This document shows, piece after piece, positions 1 to 9,534 of a stretch of 64,000 nucleotides of DNA (position 1 is its first letter; each line of letters opens with the position of its first letter). Below the pieces are notes generated by a model, which worked only from the letters and a program-made list of their open reading frames with translations, ran no database searches and was not told the DNA's origin. Origin of the DNA: Hydractinia symbiolongicarpus (lineage: Eukaryota; Cnidaria; Hydrozoa; Anthoathecata; Hydractiniidae). The translations under genes were made by a program, and so were the position numbers. Location: positions 4,776,001-4,840,000 of the forward strand of contig NC_079877.1 of assembly GCF_029227915.1 (NCBI RefSeq), read 5' to 3'.

Positions 1-50
1 GCCGGCAAACGAAAACCTGCGATTTCCCGTAAATCCCGGACTCGGCCCGT
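1..50. other. CpG-rich head of the monomer
   Basis: Thirty of these 50 bases are G or C, against 45 of the remaining 153. CpG dinucleotides sit at 3, 10, 20, 28, 37, 43 and 48, spaced 5-10 bp apart. The head recurs in every monomer and carries most of the substitutions that define types (for example CCCGGACTCGG, CCTGGACTCGG, CCCGGGCTTGG and CCGGGGCTTGG). If the organism methylates DNA, this is where methylation would concentrate; that is inference. Confidence 0.8.
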
Positions 51-66
51 ATAGTCAAAAGTATAC
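49..66. repeat. GTATA-N8-TATAC inverted repeat in each monomer
   Basis: The sequence GTATAGTCAAAAGTATAC has perfect 5-bp arms (49-53 and 62-66) around an 8-base spacer. Types C and D change the spacer to GTCGAATG but keep both arms. Type B breaks the left arm (GTATG), and some copies near 12.3-20.9 kb break the right arm (GTACAC). Four copies (8851-8868, 17373-17390, 19026-19043, 21285-21302) have AACTATAC on the right, which lengthens the arms to 6 bp. It could be a protein-binding dyad or chance conservation by homogenisation; no known site is recognised. Confidence 0.7.
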
Positions 67-105
67 AAAGAAAGTACCCAGGGAGTAAACTCATTTCCCG
101 AACGA

Positions 106-123
106 TTTTTTAAATTATTTTTT
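106..123. other. Paired T6 tracts 12 bp apart
   Basis: TTTTTTAAATTATTTTTT: two runs of six T start 12 bp apart. Runs of A or T repeated near the helical period are known to bend DNA, so this is a candidate intrinsic bend in each unit. The second run is often interrupted (TTATTTC in type B and many region-2 monomers; TTACTTTTTC, TTAAACTATT or TTAATTCATT elsewhere). One copy at 7.5 kb has lost exactly one 12-bp period here. Confidence 0.6.
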
Positions 124-150
124 CACCACTAAAACGCATGAGACTTGTAG

Positions 151-160
151 TTTTTAAAAA
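151..160. repeat. TTTTTAAAAA palindrome
   Basis: A perfect 10-bp AT palindrome following GTAG. It alternates with TTTTCAAAAA, TTTTCAAGAA and rarer forms (TTGTTAAAAA near 10.2, 15.2, 17.5, 19.2 and 22.2 kb) that serve as block markers. It is the left breakpoint region of the 1,061-bp duplication near 58.7 kb, and the preceding GTAG abuts the fused-monomer junctions. Confidence 0.6.
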
Positions 161-203
161 TGTTTTCATTTTTGATGAGACGCTGAATAAAAGAAGTTTA
201 ATC

Positions 204-406
204 GCCGGCAAACGAAAACCTGCGATTTCCCGTAAATCCTGGACTCGGCCCGTATGGTCAAAAGTATACAAAGAAAGTACCCAGGGAGTAAACTCATTTC
301 CCAAACGATTTTTTAAATTATTATTTCACCACTAAAACGCATGAGATTTGTAGTTTTTAAAAATGTTTTTATTTTTGATGAGACGCTGAATAAAAGAAGT
401 TTAATC
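204..406 (+). repeat. Type B monomer (203 bp)
   Basis: Differs from type A by CCTGGACTCGG in the head, GTATGGTC in place of GTATAGTC, CCCAAACG in place of CCCGAACG, and TTATTATTTCACC in place of TTATTTTTTCACC. The change TATAG to TATGG removes a stop codon on the + strand, which is why type B copies carry a 65-codon open frame in region 1. It alternates with type A at the start of the window and recurs throughout region 1. Confidence 0.85.
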
Positions 407-812
407 GCCGGCAAACGAAAACCTGCGATTTCCCGTAAATCCCGGACTCGGCCCGTATAGTCAAAAGTATACAAAGAAAGTACCCAGGGAGTAAACTCAT
501 TTCCCGAACGATTTTTTAAATTATTTTTTCACCACTAAAACGCATGAGACTTGTAGTTTTTAAAAATGTTTTCATTTTTGATGAGACGCTGAATAAAAGA
601 AGTTTAATCGCCGGCAAACGAAAACCTGCGATTTCCCGTAAATCCTGGACTCGGCCCGTATGGTCAAAAGTATACAAAGAAAGTACCCAGGGAGTAAACT
701 CATTTCCCAAACGATTTTTTAAATTATTATTTCACCACTAAAACGCATGAGATTTGTAGTTTTCATGAATGTTTTTATTTTTGATGAGACGCTGAATAAA
801 AGCAGTTTAATC

Positions 813-1015
813 GCCGGCAAACGAAAACCCGCGATTTAACGTAAATCCCGGGCTTGGCACGTATAGTCGAATGTATACAAAGAAAGTACCCTGTGAGTAA
901 ACTCATTTCCAGAACGATTTTTTAAATTATTTTTTCACCAATAAAACGCATGAGACATGTAGTTTTCAAAAATGTTTTCATTTTTGATGAGACGCTGAAT
1001 AAAAGAAGTTTAATC
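813..1015 (+). repeat. Type C monomer (203 bp)
   Basis: Marked by GCGATTTAACGTAAATC, CGGGCTTGGCACG, the dyad spacer GTCGAATG, CCCTGTGAG in place of CCCAGGGAG, CCAGAACG, and CACCAATAAAACG. It is regularly followed by type E. Further copies lie near 2.4, 5.2, 6.8, 7.8, 9.9, 14.9 and 21.9 kb, the later ones reading CCTTGTGAG, which allows them to be grouped. Confidence 0.85.
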
Positions 1016-1217
1016 GCCGGCAAACGAAAACCTGCGATTTCCCTAAATACCGGACTCAACCCGTATAGTCAAAAGTATACAAAGAAAGTACCCAGGAAGT
1101 AAACTCATTTCCAGAACGATTTTTTAAATTATTTTTTCACCACTAAAACGCATAAGACTTGTAGTTTTTAAAAATGTTTTCATTTTTGATGAGACGCTGA
1201 ATAAAAGAAGTTTAATC
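1016..1217 (+). repeat. Type E monomer (202 bp)
   Basis: The head reads TTTCCCTAAATACCGGACTC followed by AACCCG, one base shorter than the consensus and with the CTCGGCCCG motif reduced to CTCAACCCG. CCCAGGAAG often replaces CCCAGGGAG. Many copies are present in region 1, some with ACAATAACC after GCCGGCAA (near 11.68, 12.9, 13.9, 16.3, 20.2 and 23.7 kb). I saw none in region 2 or 3. Confidence 0.85.
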
Positions 1218-1622
1218 GCCGGCAAACGAAAACCCGCGATTTCCCGTAAATCCCGGGCTTGGCCCGTATAGTCAAAAGTATACAAAGAAAGTACCCAGGG
1301 AGTAAACTCATTTCTCAAACGATTTTTTAATTTATTATTTCACCACTAAAACGCATGAGACTTGTAGTTTTCAAGAATGTTTTCATTTTTGATGAGACGC
1401 TGAATAAAAGAAGTTTAATCGCCGGCAAACGAAAACTTGCGATTTCCCGTAAATCCCGGGCTTGGCACGTATAGTCGAATGTATACAAAAAAGTACCCTG
1501 TGAGTAAACTCATTTCCAGAAGGATTTTTTAAATTATTTTTTCACCACTAAAACGCATAAGACTTGTAGTTTTTAAAAATGTTTTCATTTTTGATAAGAC
1601 GCTTAATGAAAGAGGTTTAATA

Positions 1623-1825
1623 GCCGGCAAACGAAATCCCGCGTTTTCCTGTAAATCCGGGGCTTGGCCCGTATAGTCGAATGTATACAAAGAAAGTACC
1701 CAGGGAGTAAACTCATTTCCCTAACGATTTTTTAAATTACTTTTTCACCGCTAAAACGCATGAGACTGGTAGTTTTTAAAAATGTTTTCATTTTTGATGA
1801 GATGCTGAATAAAAGAAGTTTAATC
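1623..1825 (+). repeat. Type D monomer (203 bp)
   Basis: The most divergent common type in region 1: AACGAAATCCCGCGTTTTCC in the head, CCGGGGCTTGG, dyad spacer GTCGAATG, and an upstream tail GATAAGACGCTTAATGAAAG rather than GATGAGACGCTGAATAAAAG. Here the second half reads CCCTAACG, TTACTTTTTCACCGC and GAGACTGG. Other D copies (near 7.0 kb) have the C-like second half CCCTGTGAG and CCAGAACG, so D heads occur with at least two different tails. Confidence 0.85.
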
Positions 1826-2839
1826 GCCGGCAAACGAAAACCTGCGATTTCCCGTAAATCCCGGACTCGGCCCGTATAGTCAAAAGTATACAAAGAAAGT
1901 ACCCAGGGAGTAAACTCATTTTCCGAACGATTTTTTAAATTATTTTTTCACCACTAAAACGCATGAGACTTGTAGTTTTTAAAAATGTTTTTATTTTTGA
2001 TGAGACGCTGAATAAAAGAAGTTTAATCGCCGGCAAACGAAAACCTGCGATTTCCCGTAAATCCCGGACTCGGCCCGTATAGTCAAAAGTATACAAAGAA
2101 AGTACCCAGGGAGTAAACTCATTTCCCGAACGATTTTTTAAATTATTTTTTCACCACTAAAACGCATGAGACTTGTAGTTTTTAAAAATGTTTTCATTTT
2201 TGATGAGACGCTGAATAAAAGAAGTTTAATCGCCGGCAAACGAAAACCTGCGATTTCCCGTAAATCCTGGACTCGGCCCGTATGGTCAAAAGTATACAAA
2301 GAAAGTACCCAGGGAGTAAACTCATTTCCCAAACGATTTTTTAAATTATTATTTCACCACTAAAACGCATGAGATTTGTAGTTTTCATGAATGTTTTTAT
2401 TTTTGATGAGACGCTGAATAAAAGCAGTTTAATCGCCGGCAAACGAAAACCCGCGATTTAACGTAAATCCCGGGCTTGGCACGTATAGTCGAATGTATAC
2501 AAAGAAAGTACCCTGTGAGTAAACTCATTTCCAGAACGATTTTTTAAATTATTTTTTCACCAATAAAACGCATGAGACATGTAGTTTTCAAAAATGTTTT
2601 CATTTTTGATGAGACGCTGAATAAAAGAAGTTTAATCGCCGGCAAACGAAAACCTGCGATTTCCCTAAATACCGGACTCAACCCGTATAGTCAAAAGTAT
2701 ACAAAGAAAGTACCCAGGAAGTAAACTCATTTCCAGAACGATTTTTTAAATTATTTTTTCACCACTAAAACGCATAAGACTTGTAGTTTTTAAAAATGTT
2801 TTCATTTTTGATGAGACGCTGAATAAAAGAAGTTTAATC

Positions 2840-3027
2840 GCCGGCAAACGAAAACCCGCGATTTCCCGTAAATCCCGGGCTTGGCCCGTATAGTCAAAAG
2901 TATACAAAGAAAGTACCCAGGGAGTAAACTCATTTCCCGAACGATTTTTTATATTATTTTTTATCACTAAACGCATGAGACTTGTAGTTTTCAAAAATAT
3001 TTTCATATTTGATGAACAAGTTTAATC
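2840..3027 (+). repeat. Type F short monomer (188 bp)
   Basis: Marked by TTTTTTATATTATTTTTTA, ATCACTAAACGCATGAG (one A fewer), CAAAAATATTTTCATATTTG, and a 13-bp deletion giving GATGAACAAG. The deletion scar occurs seven times: 3011-3020, 5756-5765, 10439-10448, 15486-15495, 17745-17754, 19398-19407 and 22467-22476. Related copies that did not lose the 13 bp are at 24072-24094 and, with further changes, near 30.55 and 31.17 kb. Confidence 0.85.
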
Positions 3028-3230
3028 GCCGGCAAACAAAAATCCGCGATTTCCCGTAAATCCCGGACTCGGCCCGTATAGTCAAAAGTATACAAAGAAA
3101 GTACCCAGAAAGTAAACTCATTTCCCGAACGATTTTTTAAATTATTTTTTCACCACTAAAACGCATGAGACTTGTAGTTTTTAAAAATGTTTTCATTTTT
3201 GATGAGACGCTGAATAAAAGAAGTTTAATC

Positions 3231-3352
3231 GCCGGCAAACGAAAACCTGCGATTTCCCGTAAATCCTGGACTCGGCCCGTATAGTCAAAAGTATACAAAG
3301 AAAGTACCCAGGGAGTAAACTCATTTCCCGAACGATTTTTTAAATTATTATC
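3231..3352 (+). repeat. Truncated monomer (122 bp), deletion junction
   Basis: After TAAATTATTA at 3341-3350 the sequence jumps to TCTCCGGCAAACG, so the CACCACTAAAACG-to-GTTTAATC part (81 bp) is missing and the next unit starts TCCGGC instead of GCCGGC. It is the only copy of this junction in the window, so it is younger than, or was never caught in, the block duplications around it. Just downstream, three consecutive near-identical monomers end in TTACTTTTTCACC or its equivalent. Confidence 0.85.
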
Positions 3353-6300
3353 TCCGGCAAACGAAAACCTGCGATTTCCCGTAAATCCCGGACTCGGCCC
3401 GTATAGTCAAAAGTATACAAAGAAAGTACCCAGGGAGTAAACTCATTTCCCGAACGATTTTTTAAATTATTTTTTCACCACTAAAACGCATGAGACTTGT
3501 AGTTTTTAAAAATGTTTTCATTTTTGATGAGACGCTGAATAAAAGAAGTTTAATCGCCGGCAAACGAAAACCTGCGATTTCCCGTAAATCCTGGACTCGG
3601 CCCGTATAGTCAAAAGTATACAAAGAAAGTACCCAGGGAGTAAACTCATTTCCCGAACGATTTTTTAAATTACTTTTTCACCACTAAAACGCATGAGACT
3701 TGTAGTTTTTAAAAATGTTTTCATTTTTGATGAGACGCTGAATAAAAGAAGTTTAATCGCCGGCAAACGAAAACCTGCGATTTCCCGTAAATCCTGGACT
3801 CGGCCCGTATAGTCAAAAGTATACAAAGAAAGTACCCAGGGAGTAAACTCATTTCCCGAACGATTTTTTAAATTACTTTTTCACCACTAAAACGCATGAG
3901 ACTTGTAGTTTTTAAAAATGTTTTCATTTTTGATGAGACGCTGAATAAAAGAAGTTTAATCGCCGGCAAACGAAAACCTGCGATTTCCCGTAAATCCTGG
4001 ACTCGGCCCGTATAGTCAAAAGTATACAAAGAAAGTACCCAGGGAGTAAACTCATTTCTCAAACGATTTTTTAATTTATTATTTCACCACTAAAACGCAT
4101 GAGACTTGTAGTTTTCAAGAATGTTTTCATTTTTGATGAGACGCTGAATAAAAGAAGTTTAATCGCCGGCAAACGAAAACTTGCGATTTCCCGTAAATCC
4201 CGGGCTTGGCACGTATAGTCGAATGTATACAAAAAAGTACCCTGTGAGTAAACTCATTTCCAGAAGGATTTTTTAAATTATTTTTTCACCACTAAAACGC
4301 ATAAGACTTGTAGTTTTTAAAAATGTTTTCATTTTTGATAAGACGCTTAATGAAAGAGGTTTAATAGCCGGCAAACGAAATCCCGCGTTTTCCTGTAAAT
4401 CCGGGGCTTGGCCCGTATAGTCGAATGTATACAAAGAAAGTACCCAGAGAGTAAACTCATTTCCCTAACGATTTTTTAAATTACTTTTTCACCGCTAAAA
4501 CGCATGAGACTGGTAGTTTTTAAAAATGTTTTCATTTTTGATGAGACGCTGAATAAAAGAAGTTTAATCGCCGGCAAACGAAAACCTGCGATTTCCCGTA
4601 AATCCCGGACTCGGCCCGTATAGTCAAAAGTATACAAAGAAAGTACCCAGGGAGTAAACTCATTTTCCGAACGATTTTTTAAATTATTTTTTCACCACTA
4701 AAACGCATGAGACTTGTAGTTTTTAAAAATGTTTTTATTTTTGATGAGACGCTGAATAAAAGAAGTTTAATCGCCGGCAAACGAAAACCTGCGATTTCCC
4801 GTAAATCCCGGACTCGGCCCGTATAGTCAAAAGTATACAAAGAAAGTACCCAGGGAGTAAACTCATTTCCCGAACGATTTTTTAAATTATTTTTTCACCA
4901 CTAAAACGCATGAGACTTGTAGTTTTTAAAAATGTTTTCATTTTTGATGAGACGCTGAATAAAAGAAGTTTAATCGCCGGCAAACGAAAACCTGCGATTT
5001 CCAGTAAATCCTGGACTCGGCCCGTATGGTCAAAAGTATACAAAGAAAGTACCCAGGGAGTAAACTCATTTCCCAAACGATTTTTTAAATTATTATTTCA
5101 CCACTAAAACGCATGAGACTTGTAGTTTTCAAGAATGTTTTTATTTTTGATGAGACGCTGAATAAAAGCAGTTTAATCGCCGGCAAACGAAAACCCGCGA
5201 TTTAACGTAAATCCCGGGCTTGGCACGTATAGTCGAATGTATACAAAGAAAGTACCCTGTGAGTAAACTCATTTCCAGAACGATTTTTTAAATTATTTTT
5301 TCACCAATAAAACGTATGAGACATGTAGTTTTCAAAAATGTTTTTATTTTTGATGAGACGCTGAATAAAAGAAGTTTAATCGCCGGCAAACGAAAACCTG
5401 CGATTTCCCTAAATACCGGACTCAACCCGTATAGTCAAAAGTATACAAAGAAAGTACCCAGGAAGTAAACTCATTTCCAGAACGATTTTTTAAATTATTT
5501 TTTCACCACTAAAACGCATAAGACTTGTAGTTTTTAAAAATGTTTTCATTTTTGATGAGACGCTGAATAAAAGAAGTTTAATCGCCGGCAAACGAAAACC
5601 CGCGATTTCCCGTAAATCCCGGGCTTGGCCCGTATAGTCAAAAGTATACAAAGAAAGTACCCAGGGAGTAAACTCATTTCCCGAACGATTTTTTATATTA
5701 TTTTTTTATCACTAAACGCATGAGACTTGTAGTTTTCAAAAATATTTTCATATTTGATGAACAAGTTTAATCGCCGGCAAACAAAAATCCGCGATTTCCC
5801 GTAAATCCCGGACTCGGCCCGTATAGTCAAAAGTATACAAAGAAAGTACCCAGAAAGTAAACTCATTTCCCGAACGATTTTTTAAATTATTTTTTCACCA
5901 CTAAAACGCATGAGACTTGTAGTTTTCAAAAATGTTTTCAATTTTGATAAGACGCTTAATGAAAGAGGTTTAATCGCCGGCAAACGAAATCCCGCGTTTT
6001 CCCGTAAATCCGGGGCTTGGCCCGTATAGTCGAATGTATACAAAGAAAGTACCCAGGGAGTAAACTCATTTCCCTAACGATTTTTTAAATTACTTTTTCA
6101 CCGCTAAAACGCATGAGACTGGTAGTTTTTAAAAATGTTTTCATTTTTGATGAGACGCTGAATAAAAGAAGTTTAATCGCCGGCAAACGAAAACCTGCGA
6201 TTTCCCGTAAATCCCGGACTCGGCCCGTATAGTCAAAAGTATACAAAGAAAGTACCCAGGAAGTAAACTCATTTCCCGAACGATTTTTTAAATTATTTTT

Positions 6301-6499
6301 TCACCACTAAAACGCATGAGACTTGTAGTTTTTAAAAATGTTTTTATTTTTGATGAGACGCTGAATAAAAGAAGTTTAATCGCCGGCAAACGAAAATCTG
6401 CGATTTCCCGTAAATCCCGGACTCGGCCCGTATAGTCAAAAGTATACAAAGAAAGTACCCAGGGAGTAAACTCATTTCCCGAACGATTTTTTAAATTAT

Positions 6500-8399
6500 T
6501 TTTTCACCACTAAAACGCATGAGACTTGTAGTTTTCAAAAATGTTTTCATTTTTGATGAGACGCTGAATAAAAGAAGTTTAATCGCCGGCAAACGAAAAC
6601 CTGCGATTTCCCGTAAATCCTGGACTCGGCCCGTATGGTCAAAAGTATACAAAGAAAGTACCCAGGGAGTAAACTCATTTCCCAAACGATTTTTTAAATT
6701 ATTATTTCACCACTAAAACGCATGAGACTTGTAGTTTTCAAGAATGTTTTTATTTTTGATGAGACGCTGAATAAAAGCAGTTTAATCGCCGGCAAACGAA
6801 AACCCGCGATTTAACGTAAATCCCGGGCTTGGCACGTATAGTCGAATGTATACAAAGAAAGTACCTTGTGAGTAAACTCATTTCCAGAACGATTTTTTAA
6901 ATTATTTTTTCACCAATAAAACGCATGAGACTTGTAGTTTTCAAAAATATTTTCATATTTGATAAGACGCTTAATGAAAGAGGTTTAATCGCCGGCAAAC
7001 GAAATCCCGCGTTTTCCCGTAAATCCGGGGCTTGGCCCGTATAGTCGAATGTATACAAAGAAAGTACCCTGTGAGTAAACTCATTTCCAGAACGATTTTT
7101 TAAATTATTTTTTCACCACTAAAACGCATAAGACTTGTAGTTTTTAAAAATGTTTTTATTTTTGATGAGACGCTGAATAAAAGAAGTTTAATCGCCGGCA
7201 AACGAAATCCCGCGTTTTCCCGTAAATCCGGGGCTTGGCCCGTATAGTCGAATGTATACAAAGAAAGTACCCTGTGAGTAAACTCATTTCCAGAACGATT
7301 TTTTAAATTATTTTTTCACCACTAAAACGCATAAGACTTGTAGTTTTTAAAAATGTTTTTATTTTTGATGAGACGCTGAATAAAAGAAGTTTAATCGCCG
7401 GCAAACGAAAATCTGCGATTTCCCGTAAATCCCGGACTCGGCCCGTATAGTCAAAAGTATACAAAGAAAGTACCCAGGGAGTAAACTCATTTCCCGAACG
7501 ATTTTTTCACCACTAAAACGCATGAGACTTGTAGTTTTCAAAAATGTTTTCATTTTTGATGAGACGCTGAATAAAAGAAGTTTAATCGCCGGCAAACGAA
7601 AACCTGCGATTTCCCGTAAATCCTGGACTCGGCCCGTATGGTCAAAAGTATACAAAGAAAGTACCCAGGGAGTAAACTCATTTCCCAAACGATTTTTTAA
7701 ATTATTATTTCACCACTAAAACGCATGAGACTTGTAGTTTTCAAGAATGTTTTTATTTTTGATGAGACGCTGAATAAAAGCAGTTTAATCGCCGGCAAAC
7801 GAAAACCCGCGATTTAACGTAAATCCCGGGCTTGGCACGTATAGTCGAATGTATACAAAGAAAGTACCTTGTGAGTAAACTCATTTCCAGAACGATTTTT
7901 TAAATTATTTTTTCACCAATAAAACGCATGAGACTTGTAGTTTTCAAAAATATTTTCATATTTGATAAGACGCTTAATGAAAGAGGTTTAATCGCCGGCA
8001 AACGAAATCCCGCGTTTTCCCGTAAATCCGGGGCTTGGCCCGTATAGTCGAATGTATACAAAGAAAGTACCCTGTGAGTAAACTCATTTCCAGAACGATT
8101 TTTTAAATTATTTTTTCACCACTAAAACGCATAAGACTTGTAGTTTTTAAAAATGTTTTTATTTTTGATGAGACGCTGAATAAAAGAAGTTTAATCGCCG
8201 GCAAACGAAATCCCGCGTTTTCCCGTAAATCCGGGGCTTGGCCCGTATAGTCGAATGTATACAAAGAAAGTACCCTGTGAGTAAACTCATTTCCAGAACG
8301 ATTTTTTAAATTATTTTTTCACCACTAAAACGCATAAGACTTGTAGTTTTTAAAAATGTTTTTATTTTTGATGAGACGCTGAATAAAAGAAGTTTAATC
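6500..8399 (+). repeat. Tandem pair, 1,003-bp unit (5 monomers minus 12 bp)
   Basis: About 890 bp at 6500-7396 recurs at 7503-8399. Both copies run B, C, D, D-like with the tail CATATTTGATAAGACGC and the CCTTGTGAG marker. The unit is 12 bp short of five monomers because of the deletion in the monomer at 7397-7587, which lies at the join between the copies. Confidence 0.8.
7397..7587 (+). repeat. 191-bp monomer lacking one T6 period
   Basis: The segment reads CGAACGATTTTTTCACCACT: one T6 run and the six-base linker are gone, a loss of exactly 12 bp, which is the distance between the two T6 tracts. Deletion between the two T6 direct repeats (slippage or single-strand annealing) is the simplest explanation. 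It sits at the boundary of the 1,003-bp tandem pair and lets a 109-codon frame run across two monomers on the minus strand. Confidence 0.85.
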
Positions 8400-8803
8400 G
8401 CCGGCAAACGAAAACCCGCGATTTCCCGTAAATCCCGGCTTGGTCCGTATATTCAAAAGTATACAAGAAAGTACCCAGGAAGTAAACTCATTTCCCAAAC
8501 GATTTTTTAAATTATTATTTCACCACTAAAACGCATGAGACTTGTAGTTTTCAAGAATGTTTTCATTTTTGATGAGACGCTGCATAAAAGCAGTTTAATC
8601 GCCGGCAAACGAAAACCCGCGATTTCCCGTAAATCCCGGGCTTGGCACGTATAGTCAAAAGTATACAAAGAAAGTACCCAGGAAGTAAACTCATTTCCAG
8701 AACGATTTTTTAAATTATTTTTTCACCACTAAAACGCATAAGACTTGTAGTTTTTAAAAATGTTTTCATTTTTGATGAGACGCTGAATAAAAGAAGTTTA
8801 ATC

Positions 8804-9050
8804 GCCGGCAAACGAAAACCTGCGATTTCCCTAAATACCGGACTCAACCCGTATAGTCAAAACTATACAAAGAAAGTACCCAGGGAGTAAACTCATTTCC
8901 AGAACGATTTTTTAAATTATTTTTTCACCACTAAAACGCATGAGACATGTAGTTTTTTAAATTATTTTTTCACCACTAAAACGCATAAGACTTGTAGTTT
9001 TTAAAAATGTTTTCATTTTTGATAAGACGCTTAATGAAAGAGGTTTAATA
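8804..9050 (+). repeat. Fused monomer (247 bp), copy 1
   Basis: A type E head continues to GAGACATGTAG (ending 8952) and then restarts at TTTTTTAAATTATTTTTTC (from 8953), giving two 45-bp segments in tandem (8908-8952 and 8953-8997). The first carries the CATGAGACATG marker and the second CATAAGACTTG. In intact blocks these markers sit in consecutive monomers, so this is a 158-bp deletion fusing two monomers at a run of T, not a 45-bp duplication. The dyad here has the AACTATAC marker. Downstream follows a type D monomer. Confidence 0.85.
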
Positions 9051-9534
9051 GCCGGCAAACGAAATCCCGCGTTTTCCTGTAAATCCGGGGCTTGGCCCGT
9101 ATAGTCGAATGTATACAAAGAAAGTACCCAGGGAGTAAACTCATTTCCCTAACGATTTTTTAAATTACTTTTTCACCGCTAAAACGCATGAGACTGGTAG
9201 TTTTTAAAAATGTTTTCATTTTTGATGAGACGCTGAATAAAAGAAGTTTAATCGCCGGCAAACGAAAACCTGCGATTTCCCGTAAATCCCGGACTCGGCC
9301 CGTATAGTCAAAAGTATACAAAGAAAGTACCCAGGGAGTAAACTCATTTCCCGAACGATTTTTTAAATTTTATTTTCACCACTAAAACGCATGAGACTTG
9401 TAGTTTTTAAAAATGTTTTCATTTTTGATGAGACGCTGAATAAAAGAAGTTTAATCGCCGGCAAACGAAAACCTGCGATTTCCCGTAAATCCCGGACTCG
9501 GCCCGTATAGTCAAAAGTATACAAAGAAAGTACC

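Larger units (their letters stand above)
1..203 (+). repeat. Reference monomer (type A, 203 bp)
   Basis: The first complete unit, taken from GCCGGC to the base before the next GCCGGC. Composition by hand count is 40 C and 35 G (37% GC). It reads GC-rich head, GTATA/TATAC dyad, the segment CCCAGGGAGTAAAC, T6 tracts, CACCACTAAAACGCATGAG, TTTTTAAAAA, then GATGAGACGCTGAATAAAAG. Type A is marked by CCCGGACTCGGCCCGTATAG in the head. The phase chosen is arbitrary; GCCGGC was used because it is conserved and easy to find. All type labels below are mine. Confidence 0.95.
340..2932 (+). repeat. Block pair, 1,622 bp apart (8 monomers)
   Basis: About 970 bp at 340-1310 recurs at 1962-2932 with an offset of 1,622 bp (8 x 203 minus 2). 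The same order of types A, B, C, E is kept, including the rare marker GAGATTTGTAGTTTTCATG at about 753 and 2375. Boundaries are read from where the variants stop agreeing and are good to a few tens of bases. Confidence 0.8.
1265..5905 (+). repeat. Block pair, 2,744 bp apart
   Basis: About 1.9 kb at 1265-3160 recurs at 4009-5905 with an offset of 2,744 bp (2,745 after a one-base T-run difference near 5.7 kb). Shared rarities include TTCTCAAACG followed by TTTTTTAATTTATT (1311 and 4055 region), and TATACAAAAAAGTACC, which lacks one base in both copies. The offset is 13.5 monomers because the truncated monomer at 3231-3352 lies between the copies. The second copy contains part of the 1,622-bp pair, so the two events are nested. 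Confidence 0.8.

Noticed and set aside
1-17. Possible CENP-B box in the reverse complement around TTTCGTTTGCCGGC
   Set aside because: Only the TTCG core matches. The required A and CGGG at the fixed spacings are absent in the consensus and in the variants read, so it does not meet the minimal NTTCGNNNNANNCGGGN pattern.
186-191. AATAAA polyadenylation hexamer in each monomer (CTGAATAAAAG)
   Set aside because: A six-base AT-rich match is expected by chance in a 63% AT repeat. It changes to CATAAA in several blocks without consequence, and there is no gene upstream to end.
110-304. Recurring 62-64-codon minus-strand frames (MGNEF... or MGKEF...) in many monomers
   Set aside because: They repeat with the satellite, start from a CAT in the ACTCATTTCCC segment and need only CCCAAACG upstream. 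The period of 203 bp is not a multiple of 3, so the frame cannot continue from unit to unit. There is no sign of a promoter, a conserved domain or protection from indels.
138-335. 65-codon + strand frames starting MRLVVFKN
   Set aside because: Present only where TATAG has become TATGG (or TTAAAG), and lost in the other monomers. A by-product of type B variants.
2940-2962. Yeast-type replication origin consensus in the TTTTATATTAT segment of type F
   Set aside because: One mismatch to an 11-bp AT-rich consensus in an AT-rich repeat, and the motif is specific to budding yeast; not meaningful here.
8908-8997. 45-bp tandem duplication inside the 247-bp monomer
   Set aside because: The two 45-bp segments carry the markers (CATGAGACATG, CATAAGACTTG) of two consecutive monomers, so a 158-bp deletion fusing two units explains it better than a local duplication.
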